A DNA stretch of 64,000 nucleotides from Doryteuthis pealeii (Eukaryota > Mollusca > Cephalopoda > Myopsida > Loliginidae): the NCBI GenBank assembly GCA_023376005.1, contig CM042141.1:96943327-97007326 (forward strand), read 5' to 3'. Every line of letters starts with the position of its first letter. The first letter of the stretch is position 1. Both the position numbers and the translations under genes were made by a program. Below, piece after piece: positions 22,386 through 32,429 of the stretch. Below the pieces are notes generated by a model. The model was not told where the DNA came from, made no database searches, and saw only the letters and a program-made list of their open reading frames with translations.

Positions 22386-22670
22386 AGATGCTGATAGGTG
22401 TATGTGTCCTGCGTCCCTGATGCACAAAAATCTAAAAAGGACGCAGGAAAATCAAATCCCTGCATCCTAGTTTTTTTCTTTTTCTTCCCTCAAGCTAACT
22501 GTAAATACATTGCAACATTTTCTTAGAAATGAATTACACTGGATAGGTTACAAGGTAGGAGTTAGACGGGTTTAGTTGGGACCCATCAATTTTCCCGGTG
22601 ACTCATTCAAAGCAAATATGTGCATCCCAGGACACACTAAATCAAAAAGCTATCAGCATTACTGTTTATG
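22386..22670 (+). mobile_element. MITE-D copy, 285 bp
   Basis: Terminal inverted repeats CAGAGATGCTGATAG and CTATCAGCATTACTG flank a non-coding interior. TTTATG is present immediately outside each end, a 6-bp target-site duplication. Other copies are at 45404-45695, 48500-48836 and 62915-63192. Confidence 0.8.
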
Positions 22671-23760
22671 TATATCTAAAAAAAATTCTAGATCAGATAT
22701 TAGAAGATTGATGGTTCCGTCTCATGTGCCAACCGAATAGAAAATGAAAATTATTCATGTCACAAATCAGATTTCAAAGAAAAAATAGTTTCTATGACTC
22801 ACAAGACGACAAAAGAATGAAATTCATTGGCTATCAGCATTTCAAACCTTAAAAATCAAAGATGTATTTAAGCTCAGTGTTTTGTGCTAAGCACTATTTT
22901 ACTATACACTATGAGCCCACTATTCATCTTTAAATTTATATCATAAATATTTCCTGTATGACATAGTTTAAATGACTTCTATTCTCACTAGTCTTTTGAG
23001 GTTTCAAAAATTCCCTATCTTATTATAATGGAGACTGTGTGTTTGTAACCAAAACTATATCACTACTCAAGTCACAATTTCCTTAGTTATTTATGTCACA
23101 TTCTCCATGATTTTATTTTTATTTAAACCTCAATTATTAATAAAATTGTTTTACATTATTAATACTGCTGACTATATCTACACACTAATAACATGAAATT
23201 GTATTTATATATACAACAAAATAGTGGTTAACAGTGTGAGCGGGAAGGCTAATTTGCATATTGACATTAAAAATTTGATTTTAAATAATGTTCTTAGTAT
23301 TATTGATTTCTAATTGTTTGGTTTTATCTTAATGAATATGAGCAAAAATCTCAGGGATAAATCTTAAAAGAAATCCATTAACAAGAAGAAATAACTGTAA
23401 TTTTATTCTTTACTTCCTATTTTACTAAATAGTTAAATTGGGAAAATTTAGCAATGAGAGACAGGAGTTATGGAAGAGTAAAAATTAGTTCTAATTTTTG
23501 ATTATACTACTCTCTGTTTCAAATCTTTTGTTCTGCATTCTTATTTAGCATTTCTAATTCAATATAATATTTTATTACATTAAAACTTAAATACTTGCAC
23601 CAGGAGGGTGCATATATATGCTAGTGTGTATAAAAAAACATCCAAGCAAATTCAACCACAAGAGGGTTTTCATTTAACAAATGGACTTGTCATGTTTAAC
23701 AGTACATCTTTCTGGCAAACCTTTTTCTGGCTTTTCAAACACTTTAAAAATTTTCTTCTG
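22671..23760. other. unassigned intronic sequence
   Basis: AT-rich, with no exon, repeat family or motif that I recognise. Confidence 0.5.
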
Positions 23761-23761
23761 A

Positions 23762-23800
23762 TGAGGATCTAAGGTGAAAACTAGTTGTGAACAATTCAAA
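23762..23800 (+). ncRNA. degenerate hammerhead-like motif
   Basis: TTCTGATGAGGATC, then GGTGAAAACTAGTTG: CUGAUGA, a short intervening segment, GAAA and a palindromic AACTAGTT in the place of CACGTG. No stem I pairing was seen. Confidence 0.3.
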
Positions 23801-23812
23801 ATATTAATCTAC

Positions 23813-23815
<3 letters not shown>

Positions 23816-23850
<35 letters not shown>
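23816..23850. repeat. (TA)n microsatellite
   Basis: TA run. A matching run at 24086-24130 flanks the other side of the palindrome. Confidence 0.95.
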
Positions 23851-23853
<3 letters not shown>

Positions 23854-23861
23854 AAATGTGT

Positions 23862-24062
23862 GTGTGGAGAAATGTAGACAAACATGGGATGTTACAAAGG
23901 ATGAATATTTATTCTTGGTGATAATGAACTCTCCGACACAGAGAATTCATCCAACGTCCTGAAGAAGGACAAGAAGACCAAAACATTATAATGTTGACAT
24001 CATCACCAAGAATAAACATTCATCCTTTGTAACATCCCATGTTTGTCTACATTTCTCCACAT
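23862..24062. repeat. 61-bp-arm inverted repeat
   Basis: Left arm 23862-23922 and right arm 24002-24062 are reverse complements with about two mismatches, from GTGGAGAAATGTAGACAAAC to ACAAAGGATGAAT and TTCTTGGTGAT. The 79-base centre holds GTCCTGAAGAAGGACAAGAA, then ACCAAAACATT, a decayed CUGAAGA..AAAC core. TA tracts flank both sides. Confidence 0.88.
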
Positions 24063-24082
24063 ACTGTCGGATTCCTTTCTTC

Positions 24083-24124
<42 letters not shown>

Positions 24125-24649
24125 ATTACACATACATACAAAGAACATTAGGACTTTATACAAAGTCTACCTGGAAAGCATCCAGGCAATTTAAATATTA
24201 GGAACAGTTGCAGAACCATGATGTAATTTGGCAACCAATCAGAGAGGACCTTGCAACTCATATATAAACAAGACTCTTCCCCCCATGAGGTTTATGAGTT
24301 GCCAGGGGAATACCACAGAGTCAGTTTGTTTATGCAGTCACATTCACAATGAATATGTATCAAGTTTTGGTTGAAATGTAAAACATTCATGTAGGGAAAA
24401 ATCATTCAAGGTTTTAAGAAATGATTCAATGAGTGAAGATCTGATACCCAAGTTTGATAAAATCAACCTGTGTATGAGAATGTCCTCACTAAACAAATTG
24501 GCACATGACAGAAAGAATTAAAAGATCCAAGGATTCCACAGACTGTTCAAAAAGGTATCCAGATATTTGGAATATCTTAACTGGCCATTCTTCAAATTTT
24601 GACCAGTGTCTTTTTGGCAAAACATTGAATCACCCAGATGTCAACCATT

Positions 24650-24822
24650 TTGTTTTATTCAACCTTGTTGGGCATTCAATTTTTATTTAAAACACTTTTT
24701 AAAAAAATTCCTTTTTTAATCTATTTAATTCATAGGTGGGAACCTAACAGGTAATATCAATCCAGGTTTGCCATTAACTTCTAGCACATATATGATAAAA
24801 AGGGTTGGAGTTTGTCATAAGT
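24650..24822 (+). repeat. Rep-C copy, internally deleted
   Basis: Retains CATAGGTGGGAACCTAACAGG and TTCTAGCACATATATGATAA, with the intervening 100 bases missing. The upstream sequence 24290-24645 is not assigned. Confidence 0.65.
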
Positions 24823-24945
24823 AGCGAAGTCAATGACACTTGGTAACTGTCAGTTTTTCACCAATGTGATTTTGGTTTGAAAAGACGGATAGGCAAGAAA
24901 CTTAGTTACCAAATGCCATTAATGTATGTCTTTGCTACCCTAACT
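24823..24945. repeat. palindromic repeat related to 26935-27060
   Basis: GTAGCGAAGTCAATG at the left is mirrored by CATTAATG.ATGTCTTTGCTAC at the right, and AGGCAAGAAACT..GTTACCAA is shared with 26995-27030. Probably a small MITE. Confidence 0.5.
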
Positions 24946-24985
24946 TAGATACACATACCAAAGTAATTATCAATATTAATTAATT

Positions 24986-24990
<5 letters not shown>

Positions 24991-25035
<45 letters not shown>
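24991..25035. repeat. (TA)n microsatellite
   Basis: About 22 TA repeats directly abutting a SINE-A head. Confidence 0.97.
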
Positions 25036-25038
<3 letters not shown>

Positions 25039-25302
25039 GCCTGGTTTAGCTCAGTCAATTGAGTACCCGCTTAGGAATCAAAAGGTTTCAGGTTTGATTC
25101 CAGTCCCCAAAGCGCATGAGTAGCACAGCTTGGGTAATCTGATCTGTGTGCAGTAAAATGGGGATCGACAATATGTGTGGCATTCTACCTCAGTAAGAAA
25201 CAATCTGCTTGGGCGAGTGCTAGCGAAAATGGGATAGACTTCCTCATTGTCCAGCTGATACGGACAATAGGACACCCTGCCAACTTTATTTTTACTTATA
25301 TA
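25036..25302 (+). mobile_element. SINE-A copy, full length
   Basis: Plus-strand copy. The tRNA-like head has A-box TTTAGCTCAGTCAATTGAG and B-box GGTTTGATTCC. The body reads ATGAGTAGCACAGCTTGGG, ATCTGATCTGTG, GGGATAGACTTCCTC and CAGCTGATACGGACAATAGG, ending in CCAACTTTATTTTTACTTA. The head reads like a Lys- or Asn-type tRNA, but with mismatched stems, so it is not a functional tRNA gene. Confidence 0.9.
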
Positions 25303-25420
25303 TTATAAGCTGGATGTGATCCCTCTAACGGCTGTTTCATATATACCTATATATTTAACAGTTAAAATTCTAGCCCTTCCCTGCAGGTGTCTGATGGCTG
25401 TGTCTGTGGGTGACAAATAT

Positions 25421-25453
<33 letters not shown>

Positions 25454-25458
<5 letters not shown>

Positions 25459-26133
25459 GTTTGGGATAAATTTGACATATTTATATTTGGTTATTTTTCT
25501 CCATAGATTAGAGGTATTGACTCGCACTACGCATCATTTAAAAGCTTGGACCCTTCTTCATTCATATATGTGATGACAGACTGTAATCCACCTGAATCAT
25601 GGAAGAGAATAACTTGTATCATGATGATCTGCGCTGGCCATCAAAATAAGGAGATTATGGTTGCTGCCCAATGCTCCCTGAACACTGTAAAAACAATCAG
25701 GCATGAACTGGAGAATTGCAATGGAGACTACAGGGCTGTGGCTAGAAGAAAACAAGATAACAGATGATCTGATTGTATTCGTACAACAGAATGTTTGGCC
25801 TCCGAACTCCCCAGATCTTAAATCCATGGATTATTATGTAAGGGGCACTGTTGAAAAAGACACCAATCGCCGTCCCAGTACTACAAAAGCACAGTTAATC
25901 GACAGAATTAAGGTAGATTTTGAGACCCTTCCCAGGGAAACTGTAACATCAGATTTCTCCAAGAGCAGGATTGAGGCTGTGATCGACGCTAATGGTGGTT
26001 ATTTTGAATGAAACTTGTTGACAGGAGTGTAATTTCCGTGCCTGTTGAATTTCTTTACAATCCATAAAATTTTGTAGTTACCAAGCACTTTTTCTTTTCC
26101 CTTATGAAACTCAAATTTCTCCTGAACACCTTG
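25454..26133 (+). pseudogene. Tc1/mariner-type element with internally deleted transposase
   Basis: Terminal inverted repeats (AGGGTGTTTGGGATAAATTTGA at the left, the inverse of AAATTTCTCCTGAACACCTT at the right) bound a 680-bp element. An N-terminal part (ESWKRITCIMMICAGHQNKE, then CSLNTVKTIRHEL) resembles a helix-turn-helix DNA-binding domain. A shifted C-terminal part reads FVQQNVWPPNSPDLKSMDYY, then VRGTVEKDTNRRP and LIDRIKVDFETLPRE. The catalytic core between them is gone, and the two parts are in different frames (25546-25767 and 25703-26011). Non-functional. Confidence 0.85.
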
Positions 26134-26139
26134 TTTGTG

Positions 26140-26700
26140 TGTGTGCGTGCGTTCTTGTAGAGGAGACATGACAACTGCAATCTGATTTTACCAAAACTTT
26201 ATTGCATGATCATGGAGAAAAATGCACACGCATGAATTAATATTTAACAATTTTTCTCAACTCCAAAATCTCAATGTAACTAAGAGAAGAATATAAAAAA
26301 CATAAAGAAGAATAGAATAAAAAGCATATCACTATAGAAAGCAGTGAAACGATATCAGGAAAATACTTTTCTCTTCTTGCCCCACTGAACTGCGTCTAAA
26401 TCCATCAACGTTTAATCGATTCTATTTCAGCTGACTTTCCTTAGTTTAAATCTAAATTTTTTTTCTCCTTTTTTTTAAAGCTCAGCAGTAAGATTTGTTT
26501 TTTTTTGTTTTTTTCAAAATATCAATAATATATAAACAAGTTGCAACCAGATATAGTCCTAGAGTCGTACAGTCAGTGGAAGATAAAGGGGGAAAAAATT
26601 GCATTCATGGTATAAACACATTCAAGTTTGATTACTATTTTTATTTTTCATTTGGGTTAGTATGAATAGAGGAGGGGGTAATTACACACTCCTCACCTTG
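26140..26700. other. unassigned intronic sequence
   Basis: No exon or repeat family recognised. Short T runs near 26460 and 26500. Confidence 0.5.
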
Positions 26701-26705
26701 CAGGG

Positions 26706-26776
26706 GGAGAGAGAGAGAGAGAGAGGAGAGAGAGTGAGAGAGAGAGAGAGTAAGAGAGTAGAGAGAGAGAGAGAGC
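26706..26776. repeat. (GA)n microsatellite
   Basis: Imperfect GA tract with GAGTGAGAG and GTAAGAG interruptions. A (GATA)n/(GA)n tract also lies at 27055-27107. Confidence 0.95.
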
Positions 26777-27107
26777 TAGTTCAAGTTGAGATACAGATAG
26801 TTTAAAACCTAAAATTCTAAAGTCAAGAATTTAATTATTACTAAGAGTTGCACACAGTGCAAGTTACAAGCATCCCATAATTTTTAATATTGATACTTTT
26901 CTATATTTATAAGTAAAGAGAGCTCAATATAATTGACAGAGCATTTATAGCTAAGTTAAATTTTCAAGTCAAATTCACTTGGATTGAAAATTGCATAGGC
27001 AAGAAACTGACAGTTAACAAGTGCCATTGACTTTATGTCTTCACTACCCAACTTGAGAGAGAGATAGATAGATAGAGAGATAGATAGATAGATAGATAGA
27101 TAGAGAG

Positions 27108-27480
27108 ATTAATTTAATGGCATGTCATTCGGTTTAGGGTTATTTTATGCCTATAGATTAGGGAATCACATTCATCTTTACATTTTGTGTGTAGTTGTTC
27201 TTTTTCTGCAGACTGTCTTATTAAATACAAATAATTTTCAGGCAGATGTAATCGACCCATAGTTGGGACCGTAACAGGTACTACCACTCCGGGTCAGAGT
27301 GGATCTAGGAGTAATGGCAATGAAGGGGTACTTCAGACTCTCTAGAGCTCTAGACTGGAGCCTCGTCATCAGATGCTGTTTAGCATCATAACCAGGATAC
27401 ACCCTTTTTGGGGGGAGGGCCTTACCCCTCTGCAGGGGATACAGTCAGCATATTCTATGCCCCACTGATGAGGGTGGTAG
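27108..27480 (+). repeat. Rep-C copy
   Basis: Head TTTAATGGCATGTCATTCGG, the leader TTAGGGAATCACATTCATC, one short-unit repeat, then the body CATAGTTGGGACCGTAACAGG and the 3' CTTACCCCTCTGCAGGGGAT. A (TG)n run follows at 27494-27520. Confidence 0.85.
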
Positions 27481-27639
27481 AGTGAGAGAGAAAAATTGTG
27501 TGTGTGTGTGTGTGTGTTTACACATTAAAATAAAAGGTAATAAGCTATTTTTTTTTTATTACTTTAAAGCATTCTTTAAACCATAATCATTTTATTTGCC
27601 TATAAATTTCATAGACTAAATGTGCTGTAACCATATCAA

Positions 27640-28137
27640 TGCTATTGTATGGCTGTACCACCTGGACTCTAAAGAATGTTTGGAGTAAAAGCTGGATGGA
27701 AACTGTACAAGGACACTGCATGCAGTCTTAAATCCTGGAAGCAGCACCCCACTAAAGGGCAGTGGTACAGCTCCCTACCTTCTATCTCACAAACCATCCA
27801 GTTTGGGTGGGTTTGGTTTCTTTGTTTAATGGCATATCAATCTTCATGGGTTATTTAATGCCTAAGCCATAGAAGAATAGTAGTGGTACTATTTAACTCA
27901 TAGCTGAGACAAACCATCCAAGTAAGACTAACAAGACATTGCTGGAGAAACAGAGACGAACTCATAAGTGAGGTTATACTATGAGCACATGACATACCAG
28001 AGTGAGTTGGCCAGCAGAAAACTACATTGATCAGCTCTGTGTAGATGCTGGATGCTGTGCAGAGGACAAACCAAGAGCAATGGCCGATAGGGATGAGTGG
28101 TGAGGAAGAGTCATTGAGACCCATGTTGTTGGCATGA
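27640..28137 (+). pseudogene. LINE ORF2 C-terminus, interrupted by a short insertion
   Basis: The plus strand, with frame breaks, reads MLLYGCTTWTL, then AGWKLYKDTACSLKSWKQHP, SLPSISQTIQ, and after the insertion IQVRLTRHCWR, the HIDQLCVDAGCCAEDKPRAM-like tail and ADRDEW. This is the C-terminal end of an RTE/Jockey-like LINE, also found at 35310-35720. An insertion at about 27800-27907 splits it, and ACAAACCATCCA is present on both sides of the insertion. Confidence 0.8.
27800..27907 (+). mobile_element. short (~107 bp) element with 12-bp target-site duplication
   Basis: GTTTGGTTTCTTTGTTTAAT, GGCATATCAATCTTCATGGG and TTATTTAATGCC form a short unit sharing its head with Rep-C. ACAAACCATCCA occurs just before and just after it within the LINE, marking an insertion by target-primed reverse transcription. 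Relatives: 52528-52575 (plus), 60225-60300 (minus), 6826-7012 (minus, tripled). Confidence 0.75.
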
Positions 28138-28495
28138 CTTCATGACTGATTTGTTGGATTTTATAGCATATCAACCCTTGTTGGGTTATTTTATGCTGAA
28201 GACATTTTATTTTTATACATTCTTGATTGTTTTTTAAACAATTTTTTTTTAAACACATTTATGTTAACTCATTTTTTTCTATTTAACCCATAGATGGGAG
28301 TGGGCCTGGGAGTAATGGCGATGAAGGGTTAATCCACACTCCCTACAGCTCCAGAATTGGAACTTCACCATTAGATGCAGTTTAACATCAAACAGACCCT
28401 CAAGCCACAGCCCTCTAAGCACATATATGATAAAAAGGGTTGGGGCTTGCCATAAGGGCAATAAGGTTGTGACAATCATATAGGTGCTAGGGCTG
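28138..28495 (+). repeat. Rep-C copy
   Basis: Head, T-rich spacer, and body with AGAATTGGAACTTCACCATT, GATAAAAAGGGTTGGGGCTT and ATAGGTGCTAGGGCT. The ACAGGTACTACC segment is deleted. Confidence 0.85.
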
Positions 28496-28789
28496 AATGT
28501 GGCTACTCAAGTGCTGAGTTGGCGCTATTGAAGTCAGTACAACTTAAGCAGTGTCCAAGACAGTTGGTATATATAGAAATCAAGAATGATCCATTCTGAA
28601 TTTGGGTGATTTGGGTGATTCCATTCCTTGAGTTCTGATTGGCTGCTTGATTTGAATGATATTGTGTAGTTTTATAAATACCCAGTCATTCTGCAGTAGA
28701 CTTTGCGACTATTCGGGTTTGTATTGGGTTACAACAGTTTGTTGCCATGTCTTCCCAATTCGAAGGTAATTGGAACTTTGATTATTCTT

Positions 28790-28860
28790 CAGGCGCGAGC
28801 TGCTATTGAACCCAGAACCTTGTGGTTTCTAGTCTGATGCTCTACCAACTGGGTTACAGT
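28790..28860 (-). mobile_element. SINE-A head fragment
   Basis: Minus-strand tRNA-like head only (GAACCTTGTGGTTTCTAG, CTACCAACTGGGTTACAG). A related scrap lies at 28497-28540. 28861-29450 is unassigned and C-run rich. Confidence 0.65.
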
Positions 28861-29454
28861 AAAACCCAGACATATAGAGTCCGTGTTCTTGGATTAATAG
28901 ATTACCAATGCCAATTTTCTGATCCGCTGATTGCGTTCACATTTAAGACAGATGTCTTCCAATAAAGATCAACTACGTTGGCTTCAAGTAGAAATCCATA
29001 ACAAATTAGTTCAAATGCTTAAAGCTTTATTGGGTTTGTTAAATGAGAAAACATTTTTTAATTGATTATCAACGCAAGCTCAAGTAGCATCATCTTGTGA
29101 GTTTTCTGGTTTATTCTTTTTTTATTTTTCTTTTTTACCCTACCCCACCCCAAACACCCTGAAAGAACCCCCCCCCAAAAAGGTTTTAAGATTTCATTTA
29201 GCTTTAAAAGATATTCAACAGTTTACAACTGTTTAAAATCCTTTACAAGCTAAATAAAAATATATATGAACCCCCCCAAGAAAAAAAAGAGACCCTCCCC
29301 CCATTTTGGCCGCATTGTCTACTGCCTTCATTCGGTTTTGGCATTCCCCCTCCTTCACTATATCTTTCTCTCTCCTCCTCTTTTTATCTTTTCCTCACGT
29401 ATATCAATCTGTGTAAAAATAAAATAATTTACCTGTCTGCAGAGGTGCAGTTGG

Positions 29455-29850
29455 TGTTCTAGAATGAACATATATTCACCTTCACAGGAAAACTACAACT
29501 AGCATCCAGTTGACAGACAAAGTTGACAGGCAAATACAGACCCTACACTAATTCTCAGAACAGTCACATGTTGGTATTTGTGGATCGAAGTTTCTACACA
29601 AAAAACCAGCAGCCAATCAGAATCGAGGGAATTAGCTTGAGCAAGGTACATAGTGGAACAACCCAACCTGGTATATAAACCACCTACCAACACTCTGAAA
29701 GTAAAACAAACTTGCAATACAGCTGAATACTGATCTGTGTGACTAAGGTTTACATGGCACTGCGAACAGGATTCGAATCTGTGAGGGAATAACCCATTGG
29801 ATTGAGTTTAGTCGCACAGATCAGTATTCAGCTGTATCACAAGTTGAGCT
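29455..29850. mobile_element. MITE-F-like element with internal inverted repeat
   Basis: The left end AGAATGAACATAT..TTCACCTTCACAGG matches the arm of the element at 51552-51847. Inside, ACAGCTGAATACTGATCTGTG (29719) is inverted at 29809-29834. The interior AACCAGCAGCCAATCAGAAT is also shared. Non-coding. Confidence 0.6.
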
Positions 29851-29872
29851 TGTTCAGTGCAACAGGGCGAGA

Positions 29873-30126
29873 TGGCTGGCTTAGCTCAGTTGATAGAGCG
29901 TCTGACTAGGAACCACAAGGTTCCTGGTTCGATACCGGCCCTTGCCAACTCAGCATATGAGTAGCACAGGGATCTGTGTGGTAAAGTGAGGGGCTGGTGG
30001 TAGGTGTGGTGCTCCATCTCAGACGCCAAAACAATCCTTGGTTTAGCGCTATTGAAAAAGGGATAGACTCCCTCGCTGTATGGCTGATACCGACTTTAGG
30101 CCACCCCGTCGACTTTACTTACTTAT
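29873..30126 (+). mobile_element. SINE-A copy, full length, best-preserved promoter
   Basis: Plus strand. A-box CTTAGCTCAGTTGATAGAGC and B-box GGTTCGATACC are the closest to tRNA consensus in the window. The body ends in CGACTTTACTTACTTATA. Good promoter boxes and low divergence suggest a relatively young insertion. Confidence 0.9.
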
Positions 30127-30180
30127 ATAAAGACACAGGGTTTCAATGTATCTCATTTATGAAACAGATGTCTTAGGCTT

Positions 30181-30205
<25 letters not shown>
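30181..30205. repeat. (GA)n microsatellite
   Basis: About 12 GA repeats. Confidence 0.95.
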
Positions 30206-30213
<8 letters not shown>

Positions 30214-30326
30214 TAGTCAAAATATCAATACCCTAGGAAAAGTTATAAAATTCAGGAAAAGTATAGAAAAGAAATAGAAGCTATTTTTTTTTTGTGTGTA
30301 ACTGCATCACAAATAAGTATATTATA

Positions 30327-30592
30327 TTTTCCACCCCTCTGCAAGAGCAGGCTGCAACACTTGGTCAATTTATCAAGCAGAGTTTAACAGGTTTAAGTTC
30401 AGAGTTTTCCTTTTCCTAGATGGGTTGCTGTACCAAGGTTATTTACCCATAGCTGGAAGTAGAATAGTTGGATTCATACCTTTCCCAAGAGTATTAGTGC
30501 TATGTGGAATTCAAACAGATTTGAGGATTTGAACTTGTCTCACTGCATCCATTTCCTACGATGGTAACCATTAGACCATGCACATCACAAAA
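30327..30592 (-). mobile_element. SINE-B copy
   Basis: Minus-strand full-length copy, from TGCAACACTTGGTCAATTT to GTAACCATTAGACCATGC. Confidence 0.85.
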
Positions 30593-30781
30593 GTATATTG
30601 CCCATAAAAAGGTGATAATTGCAGTGTCTGTGAGGTTCAGTATTAACAGGGCCAGTGCTAGGGTCTCATGCCCCTCCCCCCCAATCTATTATATGGTGCC
30701 TGCACTCAACGTGTCAATTTTCATAAAGTAGTATTAATAGAAAAGATATGAAACCTACCATAGGCCACGACACAGACTTTA

Positions 30782-31030
30782 CTTTAACTCTTTGCCTACC
30801 AATTTTTCCCCCATGGCCATACCAGATTTTCTTTTTTTACCTGTATGATAGGATATTTCAAAGTTCATTATCTATTCATCCCAGAACTCATTCTATTCAA
30901 ATAAAGTCTTATTATTGTAATCCGAGTCCTTTTGCACAATTATAATGAGAGTCGCTGCCAGCGGTTTACAGTAGGATCACAGTGGTGGGAGAGCCGCTGT
31001 GAGCGGTTTAAAGTAGGCAAAGAGTTAAAA
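30782..31030. mobile_element. MITE-E with TTAA target sites
   Basis: TTAACTCTTTGCCTAC at 30784-30799 and its exact inverse GTAGGCAAAGAGTTAA at 31013-31028 bound a 245-bp non-coding element. Ends abutting TTAA are typical of piggyBac- or Kolobok-type non-autonomous elements. It lies 230 bp from the arrestin exon. Partial relatives occur at 32226-32365 and, inverted, at 48260-48395. Confidence 0.85.
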
Positions 31031-31260
31031 GTAAAAACAATTATTGAAAAATCCTCAAATTCAGTCTTTTGAACAAGGTTTCTTTTTTGGGGGGGGGGGG
31101 GGAGTTTCAGTCAGGTTCATTAGAGTTTAGAAATTGTTAAAATGTTTAAGACTAAAAAATTGTTATTTGTAATGAAATTAACTGATAAGCATTCATATAA
31201 GTGAGTGTGTGTGTGTGTGAGTTTATTGTGATAAAGAAAAGAAGAAAACCAATAACTTAC

Positions 31261-31321
31261 CAACAGGATCAATGTGGCTCAGGTGATCAATAAAATCTCT
31301 TTTCCCGAGGTAAGCAGTAAT
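31261..31321 (-). CDS. arrestin, small coding exon (YLGKRDFIDHLSHIDPV)
   Basis: On the minus strand, a 61-bp exon lies between a CAG acceptor (31322-31324, preceded by a T-rich tract) and a GTAAGT donor (31255-31260). It encodes ITA followed by YLGKRDFIDHLSHIDPV, then the first base of a split codon. YLGKRDF followed by a DPV-type ending is an arrestin N-domain signature. The KRDF segment belongs to the region that contributes to the phosphate sensor and polar core in known arrestins. It continues in frame from the 31-bp exon at 62365-62395; together they read VFKKSSPNGQ and then ITAYLGKRDF. The intervening intron is 31,043 bp and full of repeats. The next exon should begin with a codon completing G.. 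(usually D/E G V V L) and was not found between 1 and 31254. Nothing in the exon is broken, so the gene looks functional. Confidence 0.92.
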
Positions 31322-31324
31322 CTG

Positions 31325-32220
31325 AACAAAACAAAACAAAAAATATGTATAGTTATTAGTTTTTTCTTTAAAAAAAACGCTATAGTAAATTGTTCTAATT
31401 ATCTGAAATTGTAAAGTTTTAAGATAAAATAATGCTAAATGAATCTCTCAATGAAATTAGATGCCAAGAACACAAGTGAACGGAAAGTCATGAATACTAT
31501 AGTAGGAAGACAAAAATAATAGTCTTCTTTTGGATTTTGGATGTGGCTTCCCACATTATGTATTCATCAGTCACATGATAATTCAGCCCCTTAAAACTCT
31601 TTAAGTGCTTTGAACAAAGACCTATCTCTTTTTAGTCCTTGCTCACTGAACAAAGGGGACATGTTACTCAGTTCTGTAGGTAGAGTAGAATAAAGACAAT
31701 TAGTCTCCAACTTCAACATAGCATTTATTACACCTCACCGTGAAAATCCCTTAAGACACAGTAAGTCTTTTCTAACAAGAACTATCTCTTCAGTCTTCGC
31801 TCACTGAGTGAAAAGGACATATTTCTCAGCTCTGTTCATAGAACAGAATAGAGACAATTAGTCTCCAACTTCAACATAACATTTTTTACACCTCACCATG
31901 AAAAACACATTAAATCTTTTCAAACCATTTTTGGTACCTTTTCATTACACTTTGTTCATGGAACATTATGTACAATTAACCTGTTTCAGACACATACATT
32001 ATTTTGTTGTTACAGGTTATATATATTAAACCTTCATATGTACATTGTTCATGTGAGTTGTTTGTCTTTCCTTACTGAATGTTCAGTGTTAATGTATCCA
32101 TGCATTATATATAAAGACTTAGGGTTTGGTTATAAACTAATACCCACTATTCCAATACTATGATTGTAAAAAGAAATATTAAAACAATTTTTAGTACAAT
32201 GATGCTGACAGATTTTTTCC
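31325..32220. other. unassigned intronic sequence with a local duplication
   Basis: ATTAGTCTCCAACTTCAACAT, CACCTCACC.TGAAAA and CTCACTGA occur twice (31620-31760 and 31780-31915), a diverged direct duplication of about 160 bp. No coding frame. Confidence 0.55.
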
Positions 32221-32225
32221 AGCAT

Positions 32226-32365
32226 GTCAAATAAAGTCTTATTATTGTAATCTGAGTCCTTTTGCAAAATTATAATGAGAGTCACTGCCAGTGGTTTACA
32301 GTAGGATCACAGTGGTGGGAGAGCCCCTGTGAGCGGTTTAATGTAGGCAAAGAGTAAAAAGAACT
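32226..32365 (+). mobile_element. MITE-E partial copy
   Basis: Matches 30900-31030 from AATAAAGTCTTATTATTG to GTAGGCAAAGAG. The left half and left terminal repeat are missing. Confidence 0.8.
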
Positions 32366-32429
32366 AAGGTATTGCATTGTACATTCATATTTATATTTTG
32401 AGTGTAGATATTTCTTAAGAGGGTTTTTC

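Noticed and set aside
29873..29950. tRNA gene
   Set aside because: A and B boxes are good, but the sequence continues into the SINE-A body and the cloverleaf stems do not pair fully.
1..31254. Next arrestin exon (expected GVVL-DP-YL coding segment)
   Set aside because: Searched by eye on the minus strand for the expected sequence beside splice sites. No convincing match, so it is assumed to lie beyond position 1.
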